This document shows, in pieces, positions 8,746-19,088 of a DNA stretch of 37,951 bases. Source of the DNA: Irineochytrium annulatum (taxonomy: Eukaryota; Chytridiomycota; Chytridiomycetes; Chytridiales; Chytridiaceae); NCBI GenBank assembly GCA_027600665.1, contig JADGJL010000136.1:1-37951 (forward strand), read 5' to 3'. Made by a program: the position numbers and the translations under genes. The notes under the pieces were generated by a model. That model did not search any database. It had not been told where the DNA came from and was given only the letters and a program-made list of their open reading frames with translations. How positions within the stretch are numbered: the first letter of the stretch is position 1; the number at the start of each line of letters is the position of its first letter.

Positions 8746-11290
8746 ATGCAGAGAGAGCGCAACGGACTCCACACCACCTCGCCCACCACCGCCGCGCACG
8801 TCCGCAACCCGTCCTCGTCGCCGCAGTCCCCAACGTCCCTGTCCTTAAGCGCGCACAGGGGTAAGCGTTGGGAGCACTCGCCGTCGCCCTCTACCGACGA
8901 GGAGCAGTTTTCCGCCCAGCCCAGGCCTCGTCAGGCTGCCTTCGGTCCGCAACCCGCCCCGACGACCCTCGGCAACGTGACCATGGACTTTAGGAACCTC
9001 AACGGGCTAAATGGGATCAACGGGCATGGGCATTATCAGGCGATGAACCCGTACGAACCGGACAACGGCCCCGGTCCGCCGCCGGTGTACCAGGGATACT
9101 ACAACGACCAGGCCGCGGTGTCGGTGAGTGCAATGCGCGTTTATGCTGTTTATGCGACGCGTCCTTGGACTGACTTCCGGTTACTGTTAGCATCGCGGTC
9201 ATGACGACAACATTCTCCCGCGATACCCAAGCAACTCATACTTCGGCGCTGAACGGGCCGTGGCACCCCCTCACGCCGATGGACCCGATTACTCGAGGCC
9301 GCCCGCGTCGATGCATCCTCAATCCTACGAGCACGGGAGGGTGTACGACTACGCTGTCAGAGATTATCCCATCGTCGCTGATCGTCGGATGAGGGACGCC
9401 GTTAACGCCGTCGGCGAAGGCCCCGTGAGGAATTATCCCGTAGCCGACTACCCCGCCTACTCTGTCGACTATCCGCCGCGCAGCTACCCAAGCGCTGGGT
9501 CCGAGTACCGTCACCGAGACTACGCGCCAAGGGATTACCCGATGCCAGAATACCACGCAAGATACGGGCCCTACCCGCCCCCGCCGCACCCATCCCATTC
9601 GAGGCGATATGCAAGCCGGTCGCCGGTGCCGCGCGACTACCCCGTCGCGCCCGACTACGCTCGCTCGTACCCGCCTTACGCTACCGCGCCACCTTTCCAC
9701 CCGCAGAGGGTCCGCGAAGACGAGCGTATGTTCCCCGGCCCACCGACAGACGGTGCCATCTATCTCTTCCGCACTACCGTTAGTGACGACGAGGCCCACA
9801 TTCCACCTCCGCAGCACAAACGGGTCTCGCCCCTCCGGAGCCCGCACCCTCCGCACGCGGCACGAGCGAGCTCGTCCAGTTCGGCCGCCTTCTCCTCGTC
9901 CTTCAACGCAGCGCCGCTCCAGCACGGCTATCCGTACGTCACGCTTCCGCCCTCGCTCCCGCATTCCGCGACGACGACCCACTCCGCCAGGCCGCACCCG
10001 CTGGCTATCGAGTCGAATATGCCCGTCACCGAACAACCTAATAGCGATGGATCGCCAAGGCACTCGGGGCCGCGCGTTACGTCCGCCCTCCCACCCCACT
10101 CCACTATAGCCGGCTCCGCGGACACCCCGAACGCCGTCGCGGCCGCCGCAACCGCTGCCGTTCAGTACCTCACCGCCATCCCTAGTCCCTCTGCCGGTGG
10201 CGCGCTCCCTGCTGGCCCCTCCGGCATTCCGACGGCAGCAGCAGACCCGGCCGCAGCTGCCGCCGCCATCGCGGCCGCTCAGGCCGCAGCTCTAGCATCT
10301 GTTTCCACCGTTACCTCCTTCACCGAGGCCGCGATGGCTCTTAACCCGGAACAAGTCACAGCCATCGCCGTCGCGGCCGCAACCGCCGCCGCCGCCGCCA
10401 TCGTCGGCAAAGTACTCCCCAACCTCCCCCTCGACGCCCTCACCGGGATCCTGCCGGTGACCGACGTCCCCACCGTCCAATCCGCCGCCGCCGCTTCTCT
10501 CCCAACCCCGACATCCGCCCCCGCGACGACAACAACCGCGCCCATCGTCATCCCGCAACCGACGGGCCCGGCGGGTTCGAAGCGCTTCCAGTGCCAGTAT
10601 TGCCCGAAGCGCTTCTCGAGGCCGTCGTCCCTCACGACGCACGTGTACACGCACACGGGCGAGAGGCCGCACGCCTGCACCATCCCGGGTTGCAAGAGGA
10701 CGTTCAGCGTGCTCAGCAACCTGAGGAGGCACACGAGGGTGTGTCAGCGGAACATGGCCAAGCGCGCCAGCGGTGGCGACGGTGGTTCGGGTTCGGGGAG
10801 AGCGGCGATGGGCAGCCCGAGCGGGAGCGAGGGCCCGAGCGAGACGGACGGGGTCTTTGAGCCGAAGCGCGGGTCGAGGCGCCGCGATGGGGACGGCGGC
10901 GTCCCCGTTAAGGGCGAGCTTGAGGACGGCGAGCTCGAGATGAAGGAGGCGGACGATTCGGCGGGCAACCTCGCGAACGGCGCGGCGCAGTCGATGTCTT
11001 CGGGCGACGGCGGGGCAATATCCGGAGGCGGGTCCGGCAGTGGGTCCTCCGGGTCCGGTTCTGGTTCGAGTCGGACCGCTGGACGGTCGAGCGGGAGCAG
11101 CAGCAGCGGATCCGGGCATATGAGCGCGAACCGGACGGCGGGGAGCGACACGGGTAGCAGCGGGGAGGCTGGTGGCGCTTGCGGGTATGGCAGCGGGAGT
11201 GATGAGGGCGTCGAGGCTAGGGTTATGGGCAAGAAGGTTGCAGAGTCTGGCAGGGGGGATGCGATCAGGATGATGATGCCCTCGTCTTAA
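8746..11290 (+). CDS. Two-finger C2H2/C2HC zinc-finger protein (putative transcription factor)
   Basis: Exons 8746-9123 and 9191-11290 (67-nt GTGAGT..TTAG intron, phase 0) give 825 aa. The frame upstream of 8746 begins only with a TTG. Two adjacent fingers lie at about residues 592-647: CQYCPKRFSRPSSLTTHVYTH is a standard C-x2-C-x12-H-x3-H finger. The linker TGERPHA is the canonical DNA-binding type. The second finger is C-x4-C-x12-H-x3-C, so its last ligand is Cys. The N-terminal half is Tyr/Pro-rich with many RDYP/DYP steps. It is followed by long Ala-rich runs (about residues 450-560) that may form helices, and then by a Gly/Ser-rich acidic C-terminus. Nuclear sequence-specific DNA binding is the family expectation. 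Targets are unknown. The large flanks could be activation or phase-separating regions (inference). Confidence 0.9.
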
Positions 11291-12289
11291 GCTTGATTTT
11301 GAGTCGGGAGTAGAGTATAGTGTGTATACCGCTCGTGGATAGCTAGTTTGTACGGCGGTGTTGTATCATACGTAGTCTTAGCTGTAACTTTACCTCACCG
11401 TTTCCCTTTTTCCCGTTTGCAGCAATATCGCTTCAATATCACTCATATAGGATGATCATTTATGTGGATGCTCTTTCGACTCTTTGGTAACTAGCCATAT
11501 CCTCAACTGCCAATAGCCTCTTTAAAAAATCGCTATTAACACGTACATCCTTTTCCGTTACTTTCATAATGCCCCATGTCTTTAAGACGCTGAGTGCTCA
11601 GCTTCCTCCTAAAGCCTCCGGCTTTCCCCTCGTTTTGAAGCCAACAAATACTGACAAAACGTAATGCTTTGCATTGGTGAAAGTATCTGCAAATAAGTGA
11701 GAGCATATTTTGCTTATTCAGCATGTCTGTGTTTAGAGTTGAGTAAGAGCGGCTCATTGTCCGATATTTCTTTATGGACTGAATTCGAGCATCTTACTCC
11801 ATCAGCCAATTGCGAACCATCAGTTGAACCCCCAGCCAGGTCAACCAAAAATAACTTATAAAAGGCTTTAGCGAGAACACATCATTTATTAATCTGGCGG
11901 TGCTGGGCTAACCACCACTAAAAAATATGCGTGATATTGCGGCAGACTATGCTGGTAAAATAAAACCGAGAAGGTTGTGCTCGTAGTACAAGAGGAAATT
12001 CGAGCGTTAAGTTAAATTACGGGCGAATAATGGAGGACAAACAACAAATTTAGAGTACTCTTCGCGTTTAACGCAAACGATCATGAGACTCAAAAGAGGG
12101 TTGTCGAGCAAGCGCTGCGAAATAAGAAAAGCGTGCCACAGTGGCGTGTCTAATACTACAATACTAACAAGGAAGCTCAGCGAGAATCCAGGGCTCGGAC
12201 GATGACGTGGGACACTAAAGACCGTGATATCCGCGTCTACAATTATATACCTACTCCGCGAGTAACCCGACGCCCAAAGACTCACTCGA
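11291..12289. other. Convergent intergenic region with an isolated TATA-like motif
   Basis: About 1 kb between the 3' ends of two convergent genes. It is AT-rich. It contains a TTATAAAAGG element near 11857 (+) that serves neither neighbour, since both end here. No protein-coding gene is evident downstream of it. Confidence 0.45.
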
Positions 12290-14227
12290 TCAAAAGAATG
12301 TATAGCTGACAGCAATGCCCACCAGGATATGCAACCCAATTAACGCCATAACCGGCCCAATAGACATCCTGGCCTTCTTAACCTCCTTAATGGGCTCCAG
12401 CGCCTTCACCCTGTCATCCCACAGCACATAAGCCGGTCGCCGATCCATCAGAGTCTTGACCCTCACGGGGCCCCCATCCTCCTTCTTCCTCACAGCCTTG
12501 GCCACGACGACCTCTGCGTCTTTCGTCCCTATATCCTCGGCCATAGTGAAATCCTCGTTCTCCGTAATATCCGCAACAACATCCCCTACTTCCTTAACCC
12601 CAAGCACATATCTCGTCTTACGACTTCTTGGCGTGCACCTCAACACTTCCTCCAGCGTCGCGACGGGCGGCAGCTCATCTCCGCTCGTCGCCCACTTTAG
12701 CTCATCCGTGATGCCCTGCGGAGCCTCGTACCCATAGTCGTCGGGCGTCAGCTCGTCGAACGCGAGGCGGCCGCGACTGGGCGGCGACGGCGGGCGGGAC
12801 GGCGGGTCGTCCCAGATGGTGCGCTTTGGGTGGTTCTGGCCGCCCGTGCGGAAGATGTCGGTCAGGAAGGAAGGAATAAAACTGGGCTGGTCCATTGGAT
12901 CGTCCAAATCGGAGTCGGAGTCGGAGTCGAATGAGGAGCTGTCGGTGCGGGAAGATAGGGAGTGAGACGGGGTGAAGTGGCCGTATGAGTTACGTGATGG
13001 CGTGGTGTTCGAATCAATGACGCATTGTTGCTGAATGTCGGAGGCAGCTAACGCATGGTCAAAGTGCGGAACTGATGGCGTGACGGAGCCGGCGAGCAAC
13101 AGCTGCGCCTCGGAGTCCAGGTATCGCTGAACGCGATCATTCGTGCCCATTAGTTGCTGCTGAATATACTGGGACTGCGGCTCAACTTCCTTCTGCTGCG
13201 CTTGCTGAAACAATGGGGTCTCGACCTGAGATTTTCCATTGTTAGTAAACGGAACTCAAAGAGCGATCATCAATTAACTAATTCACACCTTGTCATTGAA
13301 TTGCTTCGCCAAGAACGTTAGCGTTGCTTCCGAAACAGGGCTGCCGCCGAAGTGCGAATCAGGAGGCGCCGCCGCAAACGACGAGTCCAAGCTCGAGAGC
13401 GATTGCAAGCTGCTGGTGCTTCCCAAAAAGCTATTCGGAATCGACTGGGTTGCATCGCTCGTGCCATCGGTAGCCAAGTCGTGGTGCTGGGACTGCTGCG
13501 ACGACTGAAGGTTATTCTCCGGAGATGACGCTTCGGAGATAGGGCTGCTGGGAGCGTCCGGAAATTCATCAGTTACGCGCGCCGTCAACACCGAGCCGAA
13601 GACCGGCTGCGGGGTAGTGGAAACTTCGCAAAAGTTGCTGCGAGCCCACTCGTCTGACCCAGTACTGCCTTCCAAGGGCACGTGGTGCTGCTGATGGTGT
13701 TGCTGTACGAATTGCAGTTGGTGTTGAATGTTTTGCTCCTGGGACAAGAACGCGCCGGTGCTGGCGGCCTTAGGCTGCTGGTGTTGCTGAGATGGTGTCA
13801 GGTGCTGCTGCTGATAAATGGCGGACTGTTGGACGTTGTGGGAAAACGAAAGGCCGCCGGCCGTTGGGGAGGCGCTGCAAGCACGTCCCTGAGGCTCCGC
13901 CGCGGCCGCCGTCGAGGCCGAGCAGCTGACCACAAGATTGACCGGTTGGGTCTTTGCAGCGGGCTTGCGAATCAGCGTGCGCTTCGGACGGGCGGCGGGG
14001 ACGGCGGCGGCGGCGACCGGCTTCTGTTCGGCGAGCCGCTTGCGGGCGGCGTCCCCGGCGGTCTCGCGGTCCTCGTCAGGTTCGTCTCTGCGTTCGAAGG
14101 ACGGGTCGGGGCTGTCGCGGCCTCGTCGCTTGCCGGTGGCCGTCGCGTCCTCCTCTCCCCTGGAGGGCATCGTGATGTCCAATGGTCTTGTGATGTCAAA
14201 TCTCAAATTCGGAATGAGCAGGGACAT
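12290..14227 (-). CDS. Gln/Ser-rich tail-anchored protein, two exons
   Basis: Exons 14227-13289 and 13225-12290 (minus) join across a 63-nt intron (GTGTGA..CTCAG, CTAAC branch), phase 0, giving 624 aa from a true ATG. The N-terminal ~100 residues are basic and acidic (KRRGRDS, ERRDEPDEDRE, KRTLIRKPAAK). Residues ~130-190 are Gln/His-rich, and the middle is Ser-rich with acidic clusters (SSFDSDSDSDLDDP). The last ~25 residues (ARMSIGPVMALIGLHILVGI then AVSYTFF) form a hydrophobic segment at the extreme C-terminus with only a few residues after it, the signature of a tail-anchored protein inserted into ER, nuclear or outer mitochondrial membrane. Just before it, RRPAYVLWDDRVKALEPIKE looks like a folded, possibly conserved motif. 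No family is recognised. It is divergent from the coiled-coil gene. Confidence 0.75.
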
Positions 14228-14734
14228 GGCGTCAGGAAAGTTACAAACAACACCGTAATCATTGCTGCGGAAGTGCCAGCAGTGACGGTGGAGTAGATGG
14301 GCGCGTCAGCGAAGGTCGGAGTCGAGGCGGGGGCATCAACCGTGGTCTAAGCGTACGTGGGCCCGACGGCAGTGGTCTGAACCGGGACGTCGCTGGTGGT
14401 AGTTTGAGCGGAAGCATCGACCGTCGTGGTCGAGGACGTGGCTATCCTTGGCGCCGTCGATGATGCTGCTCGTGCAGAGCTTGCCGTTGGTCATGACATT
14501 AACCGAGGGCGGGATTGTGAAGTCGCGACGCGGGTGGGAAGATGATGTTCGCGCCTGCACCGAGGCCGCAGTCGAGGATCCAAACGCCGGGCGCCGTTGG
14601 CCTTGTGGGAGTAGCCCGACGGTCTGGGCAATTTTTTGCATGGAGGATGATAAGTGTGGTACTTTTAGTAAGATAGGTTTTTCGACACACATCATTCAAT
14701 ACTTGATCGGAGTTACAAGCCAACCGGCATCACC
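14228..14734. promoter_or_regulatory. Divergent intergenic region, possible bidirectional promoter
   Basis: About 500 nt between the divergent ATGs at 14227 (-) and 14735 (+). It must supply both 5' regions. It also contains protein-like but broken minus-strand frames (see findings), so part of it may be decayed coding DNA. Confidence 0.45.
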
Positions 14735-16868
14735 ATGTCTGCACCACCCACACGCCGCCCGTCGACGCCCTCCTCCCGCCCACTCTCCATGGCCCCGACC
14801 CCTGCCGTCCTCCCCGAGCCCACCTCCCGGTCGCCATCCATCCGCCGCGCCGCTGTGATCCCTGAACCGACGGCCAACCCCCCACGCCGGCCAACCCAGT
14901 CTGCGTCCCCACCACCGGGCCCTGAAGCCGACATGGGCGTGCCGGCATCCAGGGCCGATCATCCAATACAACTGCCGGCGCCGAAGCTGGGAGGTGGAGT
15001 GGCGTCCGCGGCCGGGTCAAAGAGGAGCTTGCTGGACGCGTCGCCGAGCAGGAATGGGTCGGTGAGGGTCGAGGGTGGGGAGAGGATGACGATGGTTGCG
15101 TCGGCGGCTGCCGCTGCTGCTGCTTCGGCGGCTGCGGCGGGGAGAGAGGAGGCGCTTGCAAGAGAGTTGGCGGAGGTCAGGGATAGGTTGCGTGAGCTAG
15201 GTTTGCGGTTCTGCCATTGATGTGCTTTGTATTTGTTTCTGCTGATCTGATTGAATGATTGCCTGCTCAGAGGCCGACCGAGTGGTTCTCGTTCAGACCA
15301 ACACCGAGCTTGAGACGCAAGTTGGGCTGCTTCGGCAAGGGTACGAGGAGACTCATGCGGCGCTGCAGGCGCAGGTTGGAGAACGGGAGCGGGAGGCGGT
15401 GATCCGGGCCGAGTGCGTGGAGGAGAATGTGAGGCTGAAGGAGGAAGTGGGGACTCTGACGAGGCAGGCGGCGGAGTACAAGGGGTGAGTTTCAAGGCGT
15501 CGTCGATTAGGGTTGCTTTTTTTTTGCTGCATTTAAGTGATTATATGCGACTAAATTACCAAGCATGTGCGAAAACTGCTTGGCCACCGCCGACACGCTC
15601 GCGACGTTGGAGGACGAGAAGGCATATCTCCTCGCCGAGATGCGGGATATGAAAGCTAAAGGTACTGCCGCCTGACTCTCTGTTTGACTCTGTCCACTCA
15701 CGCGATTCGAGACAGCCCAAAAGCAAGACCGCGCCCTCAAATCCGCCCACCTCCACCTCGACTCCCTCCGCTCCCTCACGACCCTCCAAACCGAAGCCCT
15801 TCAGGACCTCACCTCCCTCTCCCGCGACGCCTGCGCAGCCTCCGCCCGACCGGCGCTCATGGACCGTCAAGCCCGCCGCGACCTCTCAGCGCGCTGTGCC
15901 CAGCTAGAAAAAGACTACACCGAACTCGCGACACAGCTAGAGCACTGCCGAGCCGAACGCAGCAGGCTCGCGGGGTGGGTCGAACGACATCGCGGCGCGG
16001 TGGACGATTACGCGGAATGCATGAAACACGTGGATCTCGCTCCTGACGACGGATGTGTGCACGACGACGACGAGGATGCCGTCGACGATGACCCTCCCTT
16101 GCCGGACTCGCTCGCGAAACCCCGCCCCGGGCCCGTCTGCCGCCACATCGCCCGCCTCACACGGCGCATTGCGCAGCTCACGCGTCTGAACTCCACGCAC
16201 ACCAGGCTTGAGCGTGACCACGCGCTCCTGCAGCAGGCGGTGCGCGTCGAGCGGTCCCGGTCCGCCCGAGCCCTGGAGGCTGTCGAGAGGAAGGTTGCGG
16301 AGGTAGTGGGCACATGTGAGAGGATGAGGGAAGAGAGGGACGCGGCGATGGTGGAGTGCGAGAGGGTTATGAGGGAGGTGGGGAGGGCGGAGAGAATCGG
16401 CAGGGAGGAAGTAGAGAGGGTTCGTGCGGAGCTGGAGGAGGCGGTGGAGAGGTGCGTATTGGGTTTGGCGCCAAACGGAAGGTTCTCGTGCTTAACGGAA
16501 TTCTTTTTGCCTTGTATGTGCAGGGCCAACGCGAGCCTCAAAAGTGCCCGCGAGTCTTACGAGAGCGATCGATTGCGGTTCATTGCACAGATCGACGAGA
16601 TGGCCGTGTCCCGGAAAGACCTTGAGGCTGAGATCAAGCGGATAGCACGGGATAAGAGGTGTGTGGCGCTTGTTACTCTTTAAAGATGCGGAGTCATAGT
16701 GAGGGTTTCGAGTCTTGGAGAACGTAGACAGATCTGTTCCTACCCTTTCCTTGATACTTCCAATCTAATCGTTGTTCTTCCGCAAATAGGCAGCTCGAGT
16801 CTGAAATGGGTGAGATGAAATACAAGATGGAGGTCACGCGGCAGCGAGCCATACCAGTGATTGTGTAA
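14735..16868 (+). CDS. Coiled-coil protein, six exons
   Basis: Exons 14735-15200, 15271-15484, 15564-15661, 15716-16451, 16524-16658 and 16790-16868 keep frame throughout and give 575 aa. The ATG sits in CACCATGTC. The N-terminal ~125 residues are Pro/Ser/Arg-rich and disordered, with a short Ala run. From ~residue 135 the chain is heptad-like (REEALARELAEVRDRLREL, ENVRLKEEVGTLTRQAAEYK, EERDAAMVECERVMREVGRA, RKDLEAEIKRIARDK), broken by an acidic insert DDDEDAVDDDPPLPD. The first intron could instead start at 15192 (GTGAGC), changing LRELE to LQ; I prefer 15201 because the heptads continue. The second intron ends in AAG. The fourth intron (16452-16523) is 72 nt without a stop in frame. Probably a structural, cytoskeletal or tethering protein. 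No specific family was recognised. Confidence 0.75.
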
Positions 16869-17228
16869 AAATACACTATTTTAAAGGTTGTGAGAATATC
16901 ATAGACGATCGATGTGTATTAAATATGCTTCGAGGGAGAGCGCCGGAAGAGAGGAGTAAGAGGGATATAGGTTTGACAAGAATTTGGCGCGGTTGGTGGG
17001 CATCGTGAGGCGATGATGGTGGCAATGATGGCTAAGCGATGGATCGCCTTTGTTGCTTGTGCCTGCGATGGGAAGGCATAGAACGGAGAATACTTGTAAT
17101 AAAAACAAGACAAACGAAAAGGAAAAAACCCAGACTACTGCCCCCTTGAACCACCCGACTTATAATAATGCATTTACATATGTTCTCTTCCACACCCACC
17201 AACCAAAACGGCTCGCTAGCGAGTCAGA
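16869..17228. other. Convergent 3' spacer
   Basis: About 360 nt between the ends of the coiled-coil gene (+) and the seven-span membrane gene (-). It presumably carries both 3' UTRs. No gene seen. Confidence 0.5.
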
Positions 17229-18350
17229 TCAGTAGTACTGGTACCCCTGCTGCTGCCCGTACTGACCATTCTGCCCCATCATCGGGTCCTTCGAGAACCC
17301 AGCCTGCCCCTGCCCGTCCGCGCCCGGCATGTACGTGTCCGACACGTACGTCGCGCCCGCGAGGAACGGCAGCGCGAACAGAACCTCGGGCAGGATGCTC
17401 AAGAGGTAGAAGCTCGGCTCGTCCCTGAACATGTCGGTCCTGAGGTAGTAGACGAGGTTGTAGGACGTCCTCACGGTGAGCAGGAGGCCCTGGATGACCA
17501 AGAGGGCCACGAGGCCGCCGGGTCCGCCGGAGCCGCCGAGGCGGAGAGCGAAGAGCACCGAGACCCAGGTCAGGGCAGCGATCATCCAGAGGGAGGCGTT
17601 GCGGATGTTGACAGCCGTTGGGGAAGGGAGGCAGGGCGCGGCCTGGGCGACCCAGACGGCACCGGTGATAGCGACCGTGACGGTTATGACGACGATTATG
17701 CGGAGGTAGCGTTGGATTTTACCAAAAAGACCGCCGGAGGGACCACCTTGAACGTGGTTGAGCCTGAATAGAGGGGAGAGGGTTAGATTGAGCAATGAGT
17801 GTAAGGAGAAGTATGCGCAACAAAGATCAAAAAGTGTAATGTGGACACTTTGTGTCTTCGCGTCTTCGTGTCTTTGTGCCAGCTGACCATCCCCATCCCT
17901 AATAAACAACAAGAAGTTAAAAAATACTAACCACTCGCTCGTCGCATCCAACAGCAGCTGCAAAAGCGGCAAGAAGCCCATGCTCTGGAATACCAGCACG
18001 GTGATATACAGCGCCAGCCCCGGACCATTATCCATGGTGGCGCTCACGGCCCTCAGAATGAATCCCAGCGCCCTGAAGAGCGCGAACGACGTCAGGAGCG
18101 TGAAGGCCGTGCGAGCGCGCGGGCGGAACCGGTCCTTGTTCGAGTACGCCCGGATGAGGTTGGCGGCGAAAACGAGCAGGAGGATGACGAAGACGCCCGA
18201 GGCGACGTAGGCCGGGAGCGAGGCCCAGGAGACGAGGCGGATGGTGAAGCCGGCGGGGACGATGGGGCACCCCTTGTCGTCAACGCCGCTGTTGCTTGAC
18301 GACGACGAGGATCCCGAGCCGACGTTTGAGGAGTTGAACAGGCCAGACAT
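17229..18350 (-). CDS. Seven-span membrane protein, two exons
   Basis: Exons 18350-17932 and 17763-17229 (minus) give 317 aa. The ATG at 18350 lies in a strong CCACCATGTCT context. An upstream in-frame ATG at 18542 would add 64 residues with UTR-like composition. The removed 168-nt segment has GTTAGT, a TCTAAC branch and TTCAG, and splicing gives DATSEWLNHVQGG. Seven hydrophobic segments are visible, beginning about WASLPAYVASGVFVILLLVF, AFTLLTSFALFRALGFILRA, ALYITVLVFQSMGFLPLLQL, RIIVVITVTVAITGAVWVAQ, SLWMIAALTWVSVLFAL, LVALLVIQGLLLTV and LSILPEVLFALPFLAGATYV. The tail is Gly/Gln/Tyr-rich. Layout and length resemble fungal RTA1-like or DUF7702-type seven-span proteins of uncertain function; that assignment is a guess from topology. 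The intron is a multiple of three and stop-free. Confidence 0.75.
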   Translation of the reverse strand: MSGLFNSSNVGSGSSSSSSNSGVDDKGCPIVPAGFTIRLVSWASLPAYVASGVFVILLLVFAANLIRAYSNKDRFRPRARTAFTLLTSFALFRALGFILRAVSATMDNGPGLALYITVLVFQSMGFLPLLQLLLDATSEWLVFFNFLLFIRDGDGQLAQRHEDAKTQSVHITLFDLCCAYFSLHSLLNLTLSPLFRLNHVQGGPSGGLFGKIQRYLRIIVVITVTVAITGAVWVAQAAPCLPSPTAVNIRNASLWMIAALTWVSVLFALRLGGSGGPGGLVALLVIQGLLLTVRTSYNLVYYLRTDMFRDEPSFYLLSILPEVLFALPFLAGATYVSDTYMPGADGQGQAGFSKDPMMGQNGQYGQQQGYQYY

Positions 18351-19088
18351 GGTGGATATGGAAGGGCGGTGAGGATGCGGTTGATGCCGTTTCCAGGGAA
18401 AGCGCGGCCTTATATCGGGGATCACAAGAGTGGGACGGATCTGCAAACGGGGCGGTGAAGACGCGCGAAAATCGGGAGCTGTTCGTTTGCCTCCGCAGCG
18501 AGTACTGGGCGCTTTCCAGCAATCCTTGCGCCCCAAGTCCATAATTGATTAAGGGCCGGAGGCGTTGCACTTCCCTGAAGAGCTGCGGCCGGAACGGCAT
18601 CCTTAGCTTAGCCCCGGCCGTTCTTTTAGAAGGTACCCGACCTCTCTTGCACTGCCGGCGGAAGGCATGATTTTGAAGTGCTTTTTCGCTGCCCTTTGCT
18701 TTATTGATTTTAAAAAGGGTCTGGGTACTTTTTCTTCGAGTGTTGTTCTAACAAAATTTCTTGATATGTATTCTTTACGGAGACAGCAAGCGATACATGT
18801 AGAAACAAAAGTATTTGAACTGATTGTAAGAAATGTATCAAATAAAAGAGTCTTTGTAGGAGAAATGAGAAAAGCGTGTTAAACAGGCAGAATGGTTTAT
18901 GCACAAAGCGATGGCCGGAAGGGAGGTACGGGTTATATCCAGCAACAAACAAGAGAAACATAATGAACGTTTGCAGCGCTAAGAAGATAAGGAATCGGAA
19001 CGTGAAAGCAGCAGGTGGAACAGAATTGTCCAGTCAAGCATACACATATGTAAAAACGACCATAAAAAAAAAAAGAGAACATGAAAAA
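18351..19088. other. Spacer, promoter of seven-span gene and 3' region of secreted gene
   Basis: About 740 nt between two minus-strand genes. The half near 18660-19080 is AT-rich with an A-run at about 19063-19075. A 71-codon plus-strand frame at 18667 has spacer-like composition and is not called. Confidence 0.45.
18409..18416 (-). promoter_or_regulatory. TATA-like element of the seven-span gene
   Basis: GATATAAG on the minus strand, about 60 nt upstream of the ATG at 18350. It supports the choice of that ATG over the one at 18542, which would put this element inside the coding region. Confidence 0.35.

Noticed and set aside
9236..10099. 287-codon minus-strand open frame
   Set aside because: It lies opposite the zinc-finger gene exon 2, is Arg/Gly/Val-rich with no domain, and is explained by GC-rich third positions on the coding strand.
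10292..11119. 275-codon minus-strand open frame
   Set aside because: Shadow of the Ala-rich and finger region of the zinc-finger gene.
14448..14858. 136-codon plus-strand frame overlapping the coiled-coil gene start
   Set aside because: It is out of frame with the well-supported coiled-coil gene, whose ATG at 14735 has a good context; no domain content.
18351..18542. N-terminal extension of the seven-span protein from the ATG at 18542
   Set aside because: The 64 extra residues are basic and Pro-rich without character, a TATA-like element lies inside them, and the downstream ATG has a much better context.
18667..18882. 71-codon plus-strand frame
   Set aside because: It sits in an AT-rich spacer, has spacer composition, no start context and no recognisable protein features.
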